Program-made: the position numbers and the translations under genes
Notes under the pieces: generated by a model
Seen by the model: only the letters and a program-made list of their open reading frames with translations
Database searches by the model: none
What the model was told of the DNA's origin: nothing
Shown: piece by piece, positions 63,155 to 64,000 of the stretch
How the letters are laid out: every line of letters begins with the position of its first letter
Numbering within the stretch: the first letter of the stretch is position 1
Source: Dyadobacter koreensis
Lineage (GTDB): Bacteria; Bacteroidota; Bacteroidia; Cytophagales; Spirosomataceae
Direction: 5' to 3'
NCBI RefSeq assembly: GCF_900108855.1
Contig: NZ_FNXY01000001.1
Span: 62,001-126,000, forward strand
Length of the DNA stretch: 64,000 nt

Positions 63155-64000
63155 TCAAACAGACTGTATGAAGTTTGAAAGGTTCTCGCCCTGTGCCAGA
63201 TTCAGCTTTTTTCTGAGCCTGTGCCGCATCACGCGAAGACTATCCGTAGACACGCCTAACAAGGTGGAAATATCCGCCGAAGTATGATTCATTTTAATAA
63301 GAGCGATCAACCGAAGGTCATTTGAGGTAAGCGGACCGGATTGCTGCTGCAGCCGGTCAAAAAAAGACTGATGAACCTGTTCAAAAATACCGCGAAATTC
63401 TTCCCAATGCTGATCATCGCTCAGTCCGGCACCGATTTGCTCGGAAAGTTGTCTGATCTGCTTTTTTTGATCTCGTTTATCATCCTTTGCCAACGCATCC
63501 AGCTGCGACTGCAAGTCTTCAAGCTGCTGGTTTTTCCGGATGACATGTAAAGTATAACTGCTCAATACTTTTGTCTTGATTTCAAGTTCCTGTCTAAGAT
63601 TTTCTTCCTGAAGTTTTTTATTTTCAAGCTCAGCTTCCATGAGCTGATTTTGAGTTCTGTAAACTTGCTTATTTTGCTCATGCAGTTTCTGCTCATTTTT
63701 AATCTTCAAACGCTGCCGGCTAATGATAAGTCCGGCAATAAGTATAACCAAAACAACCACTATGCCTGTCGCGATGCTGATGAGAAGATCTGTTTTTCTG
63801 GCCAATGTCAAACCTTCGATCTCTTTATCTTTTTTTTCAATCTCATATAATGTCTGCAAAAGCGCGAGCTGCTTGTTACTCTCCTCCGAATAAATATCAT
63901 TTAAATATCTGCGACTCAACGACAAATAGTAAAACGCACTATCATTTCTATTAACAAAGTTATACCCCTTTCCTATGTCATTATAAGCACCGGAAAGCTG
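63155..64000 (-). CDS. Membrane-anchored TPR/LuxR-type regulator, 5' end outside window
   Basis: The frame is open to the right edge, so the N-terminus is missing; the TTG at 63925 is internal, and the codons before it read QLSGAYNDIGKGYNFVNRND, like a TPR repeat. A membrane helix (LLISIATGIVVVLVILIAGLII) follows, then a long coiled coil rich in Gln, Glu and Lys. The end is a LuxR-type helix-turn-helix (LTSNDLRLIALIKMNHTSAD, ISTLLGVSTDSLRVMRHRLRKKL). Such Bacteroidota proteins act as membrane-bound transcription regulators. It lies 258 bases upstream of the receptor on the same strand and may control it. Confidence 0.88.
   Translation of the reverse strand, partial: QLSGAYNDIGKGYNFVNRNDSAFYYLSLSRRYLNDIYSEESNKQLALLQTLYEIEKKDKEIEGLTLARKTDLLISIATGIVVVLVILIAGLIISRQRLKIKNEQKLHEQNKQVYRTQNQLMEAELENKKLQEENLRQELEIKTKVLSSYTLHVIRKNQQLEDLQSQLDALAKDDKRDQKKQIRQLSEQIGAGLSDDQHWEEFRGIFEQVHQSFFDRLQQQSGPLTSNDLRLIALIKMNHTSADISTLLGVSTDSLRVMRHRLRKKLNLAQGENLSNFIQSV

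Noticed and set aside
1..64000. rRNA, tRNA, CRISPR arrays, insertion sequences, prophage and restriction or other defence genes
   Set aside because: None of these could be recognised in any part of the window; an unusual tRNA could be missed by eye.

Overview
The window looks like a chromosomal segment of a Bacteroidota bacterium of the order Cytophagales, most like Dyadobacter or another Spirosomaceae member. The support is moderate GC, ribosome-binding sites that are rarely recognisable, at least two promoters of the Bacteroidetes type (TTTG, 19 bases, TAnnTTTG), a large SusC-like TonB-dependent receptor with a carboxypeptidase-like N-terminal domain, DUF3526 ABC permeases, DUF2024/DUF6157/DUF1361 proteins, and a GDSL / haem CxxCH / ThuA gene string. 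I see no rRNA, tRNA, CRISPR array, insertion sequence or prophage. The genus is an inference.

Layout. 0-1.3 kb: a molybdopterin oxidoreductase cut by the left edge, followed by an MsrB lipoprotein. 1.8-3.5 kb: an HxlR repressor divergent from an SDR and an NTF2-like protein, with a nested palindromic operator between them. 3.8-6.9 kb: MYG1-like hydrolase, a lipoprotein, a GNAT and an ECF sigma factor. 7.2-9.0 kb: LytS/LytTR two-component pair. 9.3-11.2 kb: orphan acyl carrier protein and a CPA1 antiporter. 11.3-16.3 kb: class V aminotransferase divergent from a two-permease plus ATPase ABC exporter operon, with two operator-like repeats in the control region. 16.4-23.0 kb: GH15 hydrolase, COG4315-type lipoprotein, pseudouridine synthase, methyltransferase, DUF1361 and RhlE-type helicase. 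23.4-25.3 kb: thioredoxin-like, DUF2024, YggS and a Cys-tailed MarR regulator under a good promoter. 25.5-29.6 kb: beta-barrel protein, DHA2 efflux pump, a low-complexity secreted protein and a receiver-only regulator.

30-37.8 kb carries redox and detoxification functions: a zinc alcohol/formaldehyde dehydrogenase, an alpha/beta hydrolase, an M28 peptidase, and an aldehyde dehydrogenase/DUF779 pair divergent from an AraC activator. 37.9-49.5 kb is rich in secreted oxidative and carbohydrate-related proteins: two large propeller/cytochrome c proteins, a GDSL-like protein, ThuA and a BNR-repeat protein. 49.6-57.1 kb is a mixture of small conserved proteins, an SH3-like/DUF900-like hydrolase, a glycine-zipper lipoprotein, a DUF4886-type protein, a 2-hydroxyacid dehydrogenase and a second small beta-barrel. 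57.4-57.6 kb holds a probable decayed universal stress protein.

57.7-64 kb is the most coherent nutrient-uptake locus: a beta-propeller phytase lipoprotein, a beta-helix lipoprotein and a TonB-dependent receptor on one strand, preceded by a membrane-anchored LuxR-type regulator that runs off the right edge. Many gene ends carry strong hairpins that look like intrinsic terminators. The best leads are the phytase/beta-helix/receptor locus, the operator pair in front of the DUF3526 exporter, the HxlR operator, the Cys-tailed MarR protein and the SH3-hydrolase fusion.
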